Positions 37,638-46,249 of a stretch of DNA of 46,249 nt are shown one piece after another; positions within the stretch are counted from its first letter, which is position 1, and each line of letters opens with the position of its first letter. Source of the stretch: an uncultured Bacteroidales bacterium (GTDB lineage Bacteria; Bacteroidota; Bacteroidia; Bacteroidales; JAUNSR01). Under the pieces are notes generated by a model, which was given only the letters and a program-made list of their open reading frames with translations, did not search any database and was not told the DNA's origin. The stretch is from positions 1-46,249 of the forward strand of contig CAMTOJ010000024.1 in NCBI GenBank assembly GCA_947074145.1, in the 5' to 3' direction. Made by a program: the position numbers and the translations under genes.

Positions 37638-40235
37638 TTATTTATTCAACTTAATAATTAAAGAAGAGCCATCATAATCTATGCTCTTTTTTTGAGTAGG
37701 AGTAATAATGGTGAAATATCTTTTTTGCTCCATATCAGGATAATTGCCTTCTCGATTATCGATAGAAAGAGTTTGTGATTTATCTTCCCAACTAAATTTT
37801 ATTGTACTATAAAGGCCTTTCTCATAATTATAATTTATGCCCTCGTCATCATAAAGAGTAAATTGAGCATCTTTTCCGGGATAAATATGAATCTCTATAG
37901 GTTCATTCAGGGAATCGGCAGAATGCATCTTATTTTTTGTGTTAAATGGGATTATTGATCCACCTTTTACAAATACGGGGATTTTATTAATATCAACATT
38001 AGTATTAATATATTGTCCGCTTTTATATTTTTTACCATCCCAAAAATCATACCAATCTCCATCATTTTCCGGTAAATATGTTTGCCAACTATCAACACCG
38101 GGCTCTGTTATAGGATTAATTAATAGCGAGTTTCCAAACATGAATTCATAGTTTTGAGATAAAGCTTCATGGTCATTTGGAAAATCAAAGACGAGAGGTT
38201 TCATTAGTGTTCCCCCATTAAAAGTTACATTTGCAGCATTAGAATAGATATATGGTAAGAGCCTATAACGTAGATTTATAAAATCTGTTATAACATTTTC
38301 AACAACCGTACCATAACGCCAAGGTTCGGTATTACTCATATATCCGTGCGTTCTGAATAAAGGAAAGAAGGTACAGGCTTGTACCCATCTTATTAACTGT
38401 TCATGGTAACTTTTATTGGTGTATTGATCAAATGGACGGAAAAAACCACCCGAATCATAAGTCCACCAAGGTAGTCCTGTCGCCATTTGCCCTAATCCAC
38501 CTGCTATTTGCCGTCTTAGTGTTTCCCAATCATGACCAACATCGCCTGACCATGTCGCAGTTGCATAACGTTGCATTCCCGAAAAGCCACTTCTGGTTAA
38601 TATCATAGTACGCCTATTGGGATCATCAGATCGTAATCCATTATACACCGTTTTATTTACAAAAAGAGGATATACATTTCTATACATTTCACCCGGAATA
38701 GTTCCTTTTCTAACCTTACGATTTATCAAATCATCATTTTCCGGTTCTGTAGCATCTTGCCACCATGCATCAATTTTATATGGTTTCAAAAGCTTTGTGC
38801 TAAAATTTTGCCAATAAAAATCTGCTGCTTCCTGATCAAAAAAATCAACCCAATCCGTATTTGCTATATAATACCCATTTTCTTCTATTTTTTTTCCAAG
38901 TATTGAATTCTTATCAACTTTTGACCATACAGAAATCATAAGGTGAGTATTCATTTGTTTAAGTTCATCCACCATTGCCTTTGGATTGGGATATTTATCT
39001 TCATCAAACTGCATTGAGTTCCAACCATGTTTACCCCACCATTGCCAGTCTTGTACAATTACGTCAAGAGGTATATTTCTTTTGCGAAATTCTTGAGCGT
39101 TATCTAATAATTCACTTTGTGTATTATATCTTTCTCTGCAATGAATATAGCCTAAAGCCCATAAAGGCATCATAGGAGATGGTCCTGTCAATTCTCTATA
39201 GCTTTTGATAACCTGATCGCCATTTCCTGCAAATACGGTATAATCTAAAGCATTTGCTACAGGAGAACGAAAAACGGTTTCATCTGTCACCTTCTTCCAA
39301 TAAAGTATTGGTTTATCATTTTTCTCGCCTTCTGCAATTATTTCATGTTTTCCTTTCTCTAAATCTACTATTAGAGAGCTTGTTGGTGGTAGCCATACGT
39401 TATTAATATCAATAACTTTCTCTCCGTCAATCATTAGATAGTGCTTCCTTGCCATCTTTTGACCAACATCAAGTAGAATCGAATATTTACCGGTTGCAGG
39501 TATATCAATTGAACCTATAAAAGAGTTAATATTACGTGTTTCTTTTTGATTCCCACTTGTTCCCGTAGCATTAACAGTGACAGTTTCAACTGCTATATCT
39601 GTTTTTTCAAGAGCAATATAATTATCAGCGGGATTAAAATCGGTTAACCCATAATTATTCCAAAGTAATCCATAACCTTTATTCGACAAAACAAAAGGGA
39701 TAGCAATCTGAGTATTAACTTGAGTTAATCGTCGTGATAAACCTCTAATATTCAAATATCCATCTTGAAACTGCCCTGTACCAAACAGGTATTCATCTTC
39801 TGGAGAGATAAACTGTTGTTCCACCAAGTAAGTATTTTCATTTTGAACAAGTGCAGGAGTAATAAACCTGCCACCTGTCTTCTCCTTTAGGAATATATCA
39901 TTATTCTCATTTTTAAAAATTAGAGTCTCTGTTTTCTTATCAAAAACTACAATTATTTTTTCAAGAAGCAGTGTTATATCTTTATTTGTTTCCTTTATTT
40001 CATAATTCGGTGTTGGAATATTTTCAGTATATATTAGTTCTTCATTTGGAAGATTTTCTGACAAAACAGTTTGTACTCTAACTGCACTATTGTTCATTGG
40101 TGTTATAATCAGTCTACCTTCTTTGATACCTATTGTTACACCTTTTCCATTATCGTAGTTATTATTTGAAGAGCATGATAATATAATATAAAATGTAAAT
40201 AGAATAACGTGATATATTTTGAAAATATATTTCAT
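37638..40235 (-). CDS. Glycoside hydrolase family 31 with PA14-like insert (probable alpha-xylosidase), lipoprotein
   Basis: 865 residues. Lipoprotein signal ending IILSC (C21). N-terminal beta-sandwich (about 30-210); a PA14-like inserted domain (about 230-320; GKYSILLDVGQKMARKHYLMI...); then the GH31 (beta/alpha)8 barrel with the catalytic nucleophile D494 in WWQDATEPE and acid/base D565 in WSGDVGHDW; C-terminal beta domains. The WWxDATEPE form and the PA14 insert are both typical of the alpha-xylosidase branch that acts on xyloglucan oligosaccharides, rather than starch alpha-glucosidases. It starts 11 bases after the acetylesterase stop and is 9 bases ahead of the GH43 gene. Alpha-xylosidase activity is inference. 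Confidence 0.93.
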   Translation of the reverse strand: MKYIFKIYHVILFTFYIILSCSSNNNYDNGKGVTIGIKEGRLIITPMNNSAVRVQTVLSENLPNEELIYTENIPTPNYEIKETNKDITLLLEKIIVVFDKKTETLIFKNENNDIFLKEKTGGRFITPALVQNENTYLVEQQFISPEDEYLFGTGQFQDGYLNIRGLSRRLTQVNTQIAIPFVLSNKGYGLLWNNYGLTDFNPADNYIALEKTDIAVETVTVNATGTSGNQKETRNINSFIGSIDIPATGKYSILLDVGQKMARKHYLMIDGEKVIDINNVWLPPTSSLIVDLEKGKHEIIAEGEKNDKPILYWKKVTDETVFRSPVANALDYTVFAGNGDQVIKSYRELTGPSPMMPLWALGYIHCRERYNTQSELLDNAQEFRKRNIPLDVIVQDWQWWGKHGWNSMQFDEDKYPNPKAMVDELKQMNTHLMISVWSKVDKNSILGKKIEENGYYIANTDWVDFFDQEAADFYWQNFSTKLLKPYKIDAWWQDATEPENDDLINRKVRKGTIPGEMYRNVYPLFVNKTVYNGLRSDDPNRRTMILTRSGFSGMQRYATATWSGDVGHDWETLRRQIAGGLGQMATGLPWWTYDSGGFFRPFDQYTNKSYHEQLIRWVQACTFFPLFRTHGYMSNTEPWRYGTVVENVITDFINLRYRLLPYIYSNAANVTFNGGTLMKPLVFDFPNDHEALSQNYEFMFGNSLLINPITEPGVDSWQTYLPENDGDWYDFWDGKKYKSGQYINTNVDINKIPVFVKGGSIIPFNTKNKMHSADSLNEPIEIHIYPGKDAQFTLYDDEGINYNYEKGLYSTIKFSWEDKSQTLSIDNREGNYPDMEQKRYFTIITPTQKKSIDYDGSSLIIKLNK

Positions 40236-40246
40236 AATAATATGTA

Positions 40247-41191
40247 TTACTGAGGATAATTTAATATTGACAACATCATTTCGGCATAACGTTTACCTAA
40301 GGTACGATATCCTTCTGCACTAAAATGCAATCTGTCAGCTACTCCTTCACATCCTTTTGATGGAATTACATATGAGTTTGGAACAACCTGAGGTAATGTA
40401 TTTATTATTTCATTCATGCCGGAACATGCTCCATTTTGATCTTCATTGACAAGTTCTCCTGCCAATAAAGGTGTCGTTTCTGCGTTAAGATTTAAATCTT
40501 TCAGTAAATTATTATATACTTTCTTTACTTTTTCCGGCCAATCCTTTTCTCCTGAATTTGATTCTCCCTGATGCATTAAAATACCTTTAATTACACCACC
40601 ATCCTTTTGCGCTATTTTACCTAATTCAATTAATCGAGCATAAGGGTTTCCATCATATTCTTTTACCATATTTTTTAACCAATCAGGAGAGTTTTCTACA
40701 TATGTTTGATAATTGTATTTATCGAAAAGTTCAATTCGGCATCCACCTATTGATACATTTATAATTCCTACTTTTATATTATCGGGTAAGTTATCAACCA
40801 TAGTGCGTCCAAAATAGTCTGCCGGAGTTAATCCTGTATAACATCTTACTAAAGGAGGAATAGCTTTATACCATTTACCTTTTTCTCTATTTAATTCCGG
40901 ACAATTAATGGCTTGTAACACTACAAAACGGTCATTTATCCCATCTTTATCTTGTGATTCTATTTTGGCATTACCTTCCATATTAGATTGCCCAAAACAG
41001 AGATAAACATGTAGCTCTTCTTTATTTTCTATCGCTGTTTCATCATCCTTATCTTCTATCTCTAAATCTTGTGAGGTTAAATCTTCTTTTTCAATCTCTA
41101 TTATCTTTTCATTAGAGCATGCCAATGAAAGAGAGAGAGTCCCTAAATATAACGAGACAGAAAGCATAATTTTTATTACGTGTTTTTTCAT
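40247..41191 (-). CDS. SASA/CE6-like carbohydrate acetylesterase (GDSL-type), lipoprotein
   Basis: 314 residues. Lipoprotein signal ending LSLAC (C25), followed by an acidic linker rich in Glu, Asp and Lys (about 28-60). The catalytic SGNH-like domain starts at HVYLCFGQSNMEG with nucleophile S69, continues with the HQGESN block, and ends with the D-x-x-H pair in VADRLHFSAEGY. These are the landmarks of the sialate O-acetylesterase/CE6 group, which removes acetyl groups from xylan, xyloglucan or sialic acids. Next to GH31 and GH43, a plant-glycan role is more likely than sialic acid. First gene of the operon. Confidence 0.9.
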   Translation of the reverse strand: MKKHVIKIMLSVSLYLGTLSLSLACSNEKIIEIEKEDLTSQDLEIEDKDDETAIENKEELHVYLCFGQSNMEGNAKIESQDKDGINDRFVVLQAINCPELNREKGKWYKAIPPLVRCYTGLTPADYFGRTMVDNLPDNIKVGIINVSIGGCRIELFDKYNYQTYVENSPDWLKNMVKEYDGNPYARLIELGKIAQKDGGVIKGILMHQGESNSGEKDWPEKVKKVYNNLLKDLNLNAETTPLLAGELVNEDQNGACSGMNEIINTLPQVVPNSYVIPSKGCEGVADRLHFSAEGYRTLGKRYAEMMLSILNYPQ

Positions 41192-41936
41192 AATATGATT
41201 TTTTATTTTTTATTAGACTTCCAATAATTAAAACATAAGTACAATTCAATAGAATTACAACGTGCCCTATACCGGATAATATATCTTATAGGGTTTTCTT
41301 GATCTTAGTAGTTAGAAAAATAGTATTATAAGTATACTATTGAGCAAAAGAGTTATATATAGTGTTTTATTATTTTTTGAATAGAAAGATTCTTTAGGGA
41401 ACTTATTATTATAAATAAATTCGGTCGTGCTTTTGCAACAGATCTATTTTGCAACAGTAATATTTAGGATAACGAATTCTCGATTAATGATGCATATCTG
41501 AGATTAAATATGCTATATCGGTCATTTTGATAAAGACAAAGATATAATTTAAATGATAGAAGAAATATGACAAAAAAAACCAAAAAAAAATATGAAACAT
41601 AGTGTATAATAAAAGTTACATCAGAATCTGTTTTTATGTCATAATCAGGTATTTGCCGGCATTGGCAAATCGCGCTAAACATCTATCAAACAAGCGAATA
41701 CAAAACAATTGTCTCGTTTCGACTTATGTTTTATATAAAAAAACAAAATGTTACATATATTACAACAATTGTATCATATCTAAATCTATATGGTTAAGCC
41801 TTTCTGATCAAATTCCGGTATTAATTGAATTAAGTTTATTTTTTTAGACAAAATAAAACCCCAAAAGTCAATTTCTGACTTTTGGGGTTCTTATAATCTT
41901 AGAGAGTATTCGTCTCTTTTAAATCATTGAATAGCG
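41192..41936. other. 745 bp intergenic region between gyrB and the esterase operon
   Basis: No credible gene. It holds the gyrB terminator (41857-41889) and a 7-base-stem hairpin (CCCTATA/TATAGGG, 41265-41293) about 75 bases upstream of the esterase start, presumably in its leader. Short frames on both strands are biased in composition and were not accepted. The presumed promoter of the esterase-GH31-GH43 operon must lie here; none matches the consensus clearly. Confidence 0.55.
41857..41889 (-). terminator. Terminator of gyrB
   Basis: 14-base perfect stem AACCCCAAAAGTCA/TGACTTTTGGGGTT with a 5-base loop, followed on the minus strand by TTATTTTG. 48 bases past the gyrB stop. Confidence 0.92.
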
Positions 41937-43892
41937 TTAAGCATCAATATTAGCATAAGTAGCATTCGCTTCAATAAACTCGCGGCGAGGATCTACATTA
42001 TCGCCCATAAGCATTGAGAAAACATGATCTGCTTCTGCTGCATTGTCGATTGTTACCTGACGAAGCGTTCTGTGTTCAGGATCCATTGTTGTTTCCCAAA
42101 GTTGCTGCGCATTCATCTCTCCAAGACCTTTATAACGCTGTGTATGGACTGAGTTTTCACTTCCGTTTCCATATTTTAGGATAAATGATTGACGTTGCTG
42201 CTCATTCCAGCAATACTCTTCCGTTTTTCCTTTTTTACATAGATATAAAGGTGGAGTTGCGATATAAAGGAATCCTTGTTCGATAACTGCTCTGAAATAT
42301 CTAAAGAAGAAAGTCATAAGTAGTGTAGCAATATGACTTCCGTCTACGTCCGCATCGGTCATGATAATTATCTTATGATAACGAAGTTTCTCGATATTGA
42401 ACTCATGAGTATTTGGGTCTAACAGATGTTGAAGAAGACCAAATGCCTGAGCCATATTACGAATCTCTTCACTGTCTTTAGCATTATTTGGATTTGCTTT
42501 CTCTACGTTAAGAATCTTACCGCGAAGAGGAAGGATAGCTTGGAAATTTCTGTGACGGCCCTGTTTTGCAGTTCCCCCCGCAGAATCCCCTTCGACAAGG
42601 AATATCTCACATTCTTCAGCATTCTTAGATGAACAATCGGCAAGTTTACCAGGAAGTCCACCACCTCCAAGAGGCGTTTTACGCTGAACAGCTTCTCTTG
42701 CTTTACGAGCCGCAGTTCTTGCAGTTGCGGCAAGAATAACTTTTTCTACGATCATCTTAGCCTGACGTGGATTCTCTTCAAGATAATTTCCTAAAGCTTC
42801 ACCCAAAGCCTGATCAACTGCTCCTGTAACGTCGCTATTTCCAAGTTTTGTTTTTGTCTGACCTTCAAATTGTGGTTCTGCAACTTTAACCGAGATTACA
42901 GCAGTAAGACCTTCACGGAAGTCATCTCCGGTAATGTCGCATTTTACTTTTTCAAGAAGTTTAGAATCATCAGCATATTTCTTAAGAGTTCTTGTAAGCG
43001 CTCTTCTGAAACCTGCAAGGTGAGTCCCTCCTTCAATTGTATTGATATTATTTACGAATGAACAAATATTCTCTGCATAAGAAGTGTTGTAAGTCATAGC
43101 TACTTCAACGGGAATTCCCGCTTTTTCAGTGTTTATATGAATTACATCATTAATCATCTGTTCGCGTGTTGAATCAAGATAACGAACAAATTCTTTAAGA
43201 CCTTCAGTTGAATGGAATTGTTCAGACTTGAAACTTCCATTCTCAAGAATCTCTCTTTTATCGGTCAAAGTCAAGTGAATTCCGGCGTTTAGGAATGCCA
43301 AGTCTCTCAAGCGTGCCGCAAGTATACTGTATTTATATTCCGTAACATTAAAAATAGAAGCATCCGGTTTGAAAGTAACAGTTGTTCCGGTTACATTATC
43401 TTCTCCGATAACTCTTACAGGTTCTTTTGGTGCACCGCAACAATATTCCTGCATATAAACTTTACCTTGACGACGAACTTCGGCACGAAGATATGTAGAA
43501 AGTGCATTCACACATGATACACCTACCCCGTGAAGTCCTCCGGATACTTTATATGATCCTTTGTCAAATTTACCCCCGGCATGAAGTACGGTAAGTACAA
43601 CTTCAAGAGCGGATTTGTTTTCTTTTTCATGGATATCGACAGGTATACCACGTCCGTTATCCACTACGGTTATTGAATTGTCTTCGTTAATTGTCACTTC
43701 AATATGGGTCGCATAACCCGCAAGAGCCTCATCAATTGAGTTGTCGACAACTTCATAAACAAGATGATGTAAACCTTTTTCTCCAACATCCCCGATATAC
43801 ATCGCAGGACGCTTTCTTACTGCCTCTAAGCCTTCTAAAACTTGAATACTATCGGCAGAATATGATTTATTTGAATTCTGTTCTTCTGACAT
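41937..43892 (-). CDS. gyrB: DNA gyrase subunit B
   Basis: 651 residues, the normal short GyrB length of Bacteroidales without the long insertion of proteobacterial GyrB. The GHKL ATPase domain has YEVVDNSIDEALAGYA and DNGRGIPVD and the ATP-lid GGLHGVGVSCVNALS. The transducer and TOPRIM domains follow, the latter with E434 in VEGDSAGG, PLRGKILNVEKA and the metal-binding DADVDG. The C-terminal QRYKGLGEMNAQQLWETTMDP completes it. With GyrA it introduces negative supercoils. It is distinguished from ParE by the RKRPAMYIGDVGEKGLHHLVYE N-terminus. The gene stands alone with a strong terminator. Nothing unusual. Confidence 0.97.
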   Translation of the reverse strand: MSEEQNSNKSYSADSIQVLEGLEAVRKRPAMYIGDVGEKGLHHLVYEVVDNSIDEALAGYATHIEVTINEDNSITVVDNGRGIPVDIHEKENKSALEVVLTVLHAGGKFDKGSYKVSGGLHGVGVSCVNALSTYLRAEVRRQGKVYMQEYCCGAPKEPVRVIGEDNVTGTTVTFKPDASIFNVTEYKYSILAARLRDLAFLNAGIHLTLTDKREILENGSFKSEQFHSTEGLKEFVRYLDSTREQMINDVIHINTEKAGIPVEVAMTYNTSYAENICSFVNNINTIEGGTHLAGFRRALTRTLKKYADDSKLLEKVKCDITGDDFREGLTAVISVKVAEPQFEGQTKTKLGNSDVTGAVDQALGEALGNYLEENPRQAKMIVEKVILAATARTAARKAREAVQRKTPLGGGGLPGKLADCSSKNAEECEIFLVEGDSAGGTAKQGRHRNFQAILPLRGKILNVEKANPNNAKDSEEIRNMAQAFGLLQHLLDPNTHEFNIEKLRYHKIIIMTDADVDGSHIATLLMTFFFRYFRAVIEQGFLYIATPPLYLCKKGKTEEYCWNEQQRQSFILKYGNGSENSVHTQRYKGLGEMNAQQLWETTMDPEHRTLRQVTIDNAAEADHVFSMLMGDNVDPRREFIEANATYANIDA

Positions 43893-44290
43893 TTCTGTTC
43901 CTTCTGTTTGTGTATAAAAAAAGCTAACAAATATACTATTTTTTTTGGAGGTTCATTAGCTTTTGATTTGTAATCATTTACGATTTTCTTAATTTTTAGC
44001 AAGGTTGTAATTTAATATTTATATGATTATCAGTTTATCTCTTTTAAAAATATAGATATACAACATTGAAGTAAATTAAATTTATCAGAAAACAGATTGA
44101 TAATAACTCAGTAATCAATTAAAAGATTAATCAGATCTAATTGAGAAGTAGATCTTAATAAACAACTCCTATTTTATTTATCCTTTTGTGGAGTTTTACC
44201 GAAGCTGTAGATATATATAATTAAACTCCATTATATATAAAAAGACAACCCCCTATAGTTAGATTAAAGCTAACTATAGGGGGATATCTT
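43893..44290. other. Intergenic region upstream of gyrB
   Basis: 398 bases without a gene. It holds the terminator of the LruC-type gene (44249-44283) and a possible gyrB -7 element TATATTTG on the minus strand (43928-43935), 35 bases before the start. That motif lies in the loop of a 9-base AAAAGCTAA/TTAGCTTTT inverted repeat (43919-43965), which could mask or mark the promoter. Confidence 0.45.
44249..44283 (-). terminator. Terminator of the LruC-type lipoprotein gene
   Basis: 14-base perfect stem CCCCCTATAGTTAG/CTAACTATAGGGGG with a 7-base loop, followed on the minus strand by TTGTCTTTTTATATAT. It begins 7 bases past the stop. Confidence 0.92.
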
Positions 44291-46012
44291 CTATTTATCT
44301 CTTTTCACAACAAGCTCTTCTGTAGCTGGTTGAATATACCAGTCATTCGCACGTGGATATTCAAACTCGTAAGCATCTGTAATTTTCTTACTTTCCAAAC
44401 ACCAACGGAATTTACTTGAGGCACTATTAGCTGAAGGTATAATCAAAACGTAAGGATACTCACCATTTGCATTATAGTTCGTTTCAAAGATATAATTATA
44501 TCCGTTATGTATAAATGGTTTCAGCTCCTCATCTCCAAAGAAATTGGTTGATTCATTCAATACCTTCATATCTGACCATTCAGCAACATTCTCCATACCC
44601 TGAACTTTTTCATAAACAGGAATATATTTATCTCCTGATTTGAAACCAAAAGTATTTGAGAAAGTCGAACCGCTTGCAAGTAACTTTGTATTAACTTTTT
44701 TGCCTTTTTCTTTCGACTTATTGATATAAGAATATATCTCATACTCAACGACTACATCATTAAAATCCAAATCTCCTTTTGCGGGATAATTATCTTCAAA
44801 AAGATATAGTCCCTTTTCAAGCATATATTCATCAAGTTCTGAAGGAAAAATTTCTTCTGCCGGTTTCAAGGTAACTGGATTAGTTTCGATTAGGCACAAC
44901 ATATCGTTATAATCTCCGTCATAATTGGAGTTATTGGTTGTTCTATTTTCCATACCAAGTACGTTCATCTCTAATCCTTCTTCATTGATATGACATATAA
45001 ATCCGTTTGACACGTTTTGTTGTGGAGTGAAAGACCCTGACTTGTCTCTATAGTTGAATGACTTTCCAATATAAGAATAGGATCCTGAAGACAAATTAAG
45101 ACAAGGTGTTGTAAATTGACATCTTTCATTTGTACCACGGAAAACAAAACCAATGTTTTGACCTTTGGCAAAACGACCAAGTGTTACTTTTGTATGAATA
45201 CCCTTTTTAGTGTTAGTATTCTCTTTTTTACTCCAGAAAATATAATCATCTTTTACCTCATTCTTATTATCGTTCTTTTTTGAGATTTTATTATAATCAA
45301 CAGGAATAATTTCACCATTGGCATTCATCCCATAAAACGAACAATCGTTTAAAGTAAGAGTTTTCATTTTCTCTGTCGGATATGTATAGAACCAAAGCTT
45401 TCCATACAGACTCGAATTTGAAAATCCGCCATCGCTTAAATATGTGATCCAGATATCAGCTTGTTCGAATGTCTCAACCGCTCCGGTCTCAGCAATTACA
45501 ATATCCGTACATTTATACAGATCTTCCCCTCTTACATTATTGCTTTGTTCAGGAAAATATTTGCTATTTACGATTGCGGAAATTTTGCCAATTGTTTCTT
45601 CTCCAAGTTTTGTTTGGTTAGACGATTGAATTGACATATTAACATCCTTAGAAGGAAGTACAGACATTTCTCCGTTAGATATGATATATAACGAATCAAC
45701 ATCTTTTGGCACATTAAGAGTAGTGTTGAATGGAGCCTTAGCCATTAAAAAAGGTTGCTCAACCAAATCACCCTCACTATAAGGAAATTTGAAAAACACA
45801 GAAAATAACATTCCATCATAATCGGAATCAATTTTCACATCGATAGTCTTATAGTTTTTAAAAGACTCTAAATAGGCGGGAGTTTCCTCCAGATCATTAT
45901 TAGAATTATTGATCTTAGAATCAACATCCGTACATGACACAAATGAACCCGCACTAAACATTGCAGTTGCGATAGCAACAATCGTTCTATAGCTTAAGAA
46001 CTTAGTTTTCAT
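44291..46012 (-). CDS. LruC/DUF4842-domain surface lipoprotein
   Basis: 573 residues. Lipoprotein-type signal ending FVSC (C27). An N-terminal beta region (about 35-250) precedes a module with acidic DYDGDYNDM-like loop (about 345-385, DUF4114-like), and the C-terminal LruC/DUF4842 domain (about 400-565) with YLFEDNYPAKGDLDFNDVVVEYE, the hallmark metal-binding-like acidic motif of this family. Members are extracellular or outer-membrane lipoproteins in Bacteroidota; a role in attachment has been suggested, function not established. Transcribed alone, upstream of gyrB, with a strong terminator. Start chosen at the only ATG giving the lipoprotein signal. Confidence 0.85.
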   Translation of the reverse strand: MKTKFLSYRTIVAIATAMFSAGSFVSCTDVDSKINNSNNDLEETPAYLESFKNYKTIDVKIDSDYDGMLFSVFFKFPYSEGDLVEQPFLMAKAPFNTTLNVPKDVDSLYIISNGEMSVLPSKDVNMSIQSSNQTKLGEETIGKISAIVNSKYFPEQSNNVRGEDLYKCTDIVIAETGAVETFEQADIWITYLSDGGFSNSSLYGKLWFYTYPTEKMKTLTLNDCSFYGMNANGEIIPVDYNKISKKNDNKNEVKDDYIFWSKKENTNTKKGIHTKVTLGRFAKGQNIGFVFRGTNERCQFTTPCLNLSSGSYSYIGKSFNYRDKSGSFTPQQNVSNGFICHINEEGLEMNVLGMENRTTNNSNYDGDYNDMLCLIETNPVTLKPAEEIFPSELDEYMLEKGLYLFEDNYPAKGDLDFNDVVVEYEIYSYINKSKEKGKKVNTKLLASGSTFSNTFGFKSGDKYIPVYEKVQGMENVAEWSDMKVLNESTNFFGDEELKPFIHNGYNYIFETNYNANGEYPYVLIIPSANSASSKFRWCLESKKITDAYEFEYPRANDWYIQPATEELVVKRDK

Positions 46013-46249
46013 TGTTTGATTATTAAAAATTTAATACCTTAAATGTTCCGCCCCTAATTTTCACATAACATTTTGCATATTATTTTTAACCATTCGAAAC
46101 AATCACGAAAGATTTATTTTAAACAATTATGCAGCAAAAGTATTAATATATTTTATTTAATAATCATTTTGCTACCATAAATATTAACTTTTTAGGATCA
46201 AGTAAAATATTAGGTTGTTAAAAAATAATACAGATTATATCTTTGTATC
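46013..46249. other. Upstream region of the LruC-type gene, to window end
   Basis: 237 bases, AT-rich, no gene. On the minus strand TACTTTTG (46136-46143) fits the -7 consensus and would give a leader of about 120 bases; weak evidence. Confidence 0.35.

Noticed and set aside
41464..41682. Minus-strand 72-codon frame with a hydrophobic stretch, plus an overlapping plus-strand frame at 41602-41847
   Set aside because: AT-rich intergenic sequence easily gives such hydrophobic frames; no ribosome-binding or promoter signal and no recognised family; the two overlap each other.

Overview
The window comes from an AT-rich Bacteroidota chromosome, most likely of the order Bacteroidales. The evidence is a SusC/SusD pair, a one-protein hybrid two-component regulator, a GyrB of Bacteroidales length and N-terminus, promoter motifs of the TAnnTTTG type, and a C-terminal tail typical of type IX secretion. 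A host near Dysgonomonadaceae/Porphyromonadaceae would fit, but that is inference. Almost every gene is on the minus strand; only one two-gene regulatory operon is on plus.

Region 1 (1-8390) is a self-contained export module. A minus-strand operon runs TolC-type outer-membrane channel, HlyD-type adaptor, MacB/LolD-type ATPase, FtsX/MacB permease, and a second permease cut by the window edge whose start is nearly identical to the first. Divergently transcribed is a short REC-Fis response regulator and its membrane histidine kinase. The ~795 bp between them holds two direct copies (~95 bp) of one segment, flanking ~500 bp with a tandem palindrome array.

Region 2 (8459-18032) is a carbohydrate-uptake locus: a 1413-residue hybrid sensor (propeller, kinase, receiver, AraC domain) and a SusC-SusD operon, with no degradative enzyme beside them. 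Region 3 (18420-26268) encodes a 1955-residue surface/secreted multidomain protein (FG-GAP/VCBS, FN3, PKD, Ig-like, type IX tail) and a periplasmic thioredoxin-like protein.

Region 4 (26598-36044) holds a 98-bp nested palindrome, a Dyp-type peroxidase, a large MG2-type cell-envelope protein, RNase R and a TonB-dependent-type beta-barrel. Region 5 (36591-41191) is a tight three-gene operon of secreted enzymes: SASA-type acetylesterase, GH31 with a PA14-like insert, and GH43. Together these suggest trimming of an acetylated xylose/arabinose-containing plant polysaccharide such as xyloglucan. Region 6 (41937-46012) holds gyrB and a LruC-type lipoprotein.

Most transcription units end in clear hairpin-plus-T-run terminators, so the operon boundaries can be read directly. 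The most unusual material is non-coding: the duplicated segment between the efflux operon and its presumed regulator, and the two palindrome arrays. I saw no CRISPR array, insertion sequence, rRNA or tRNA.
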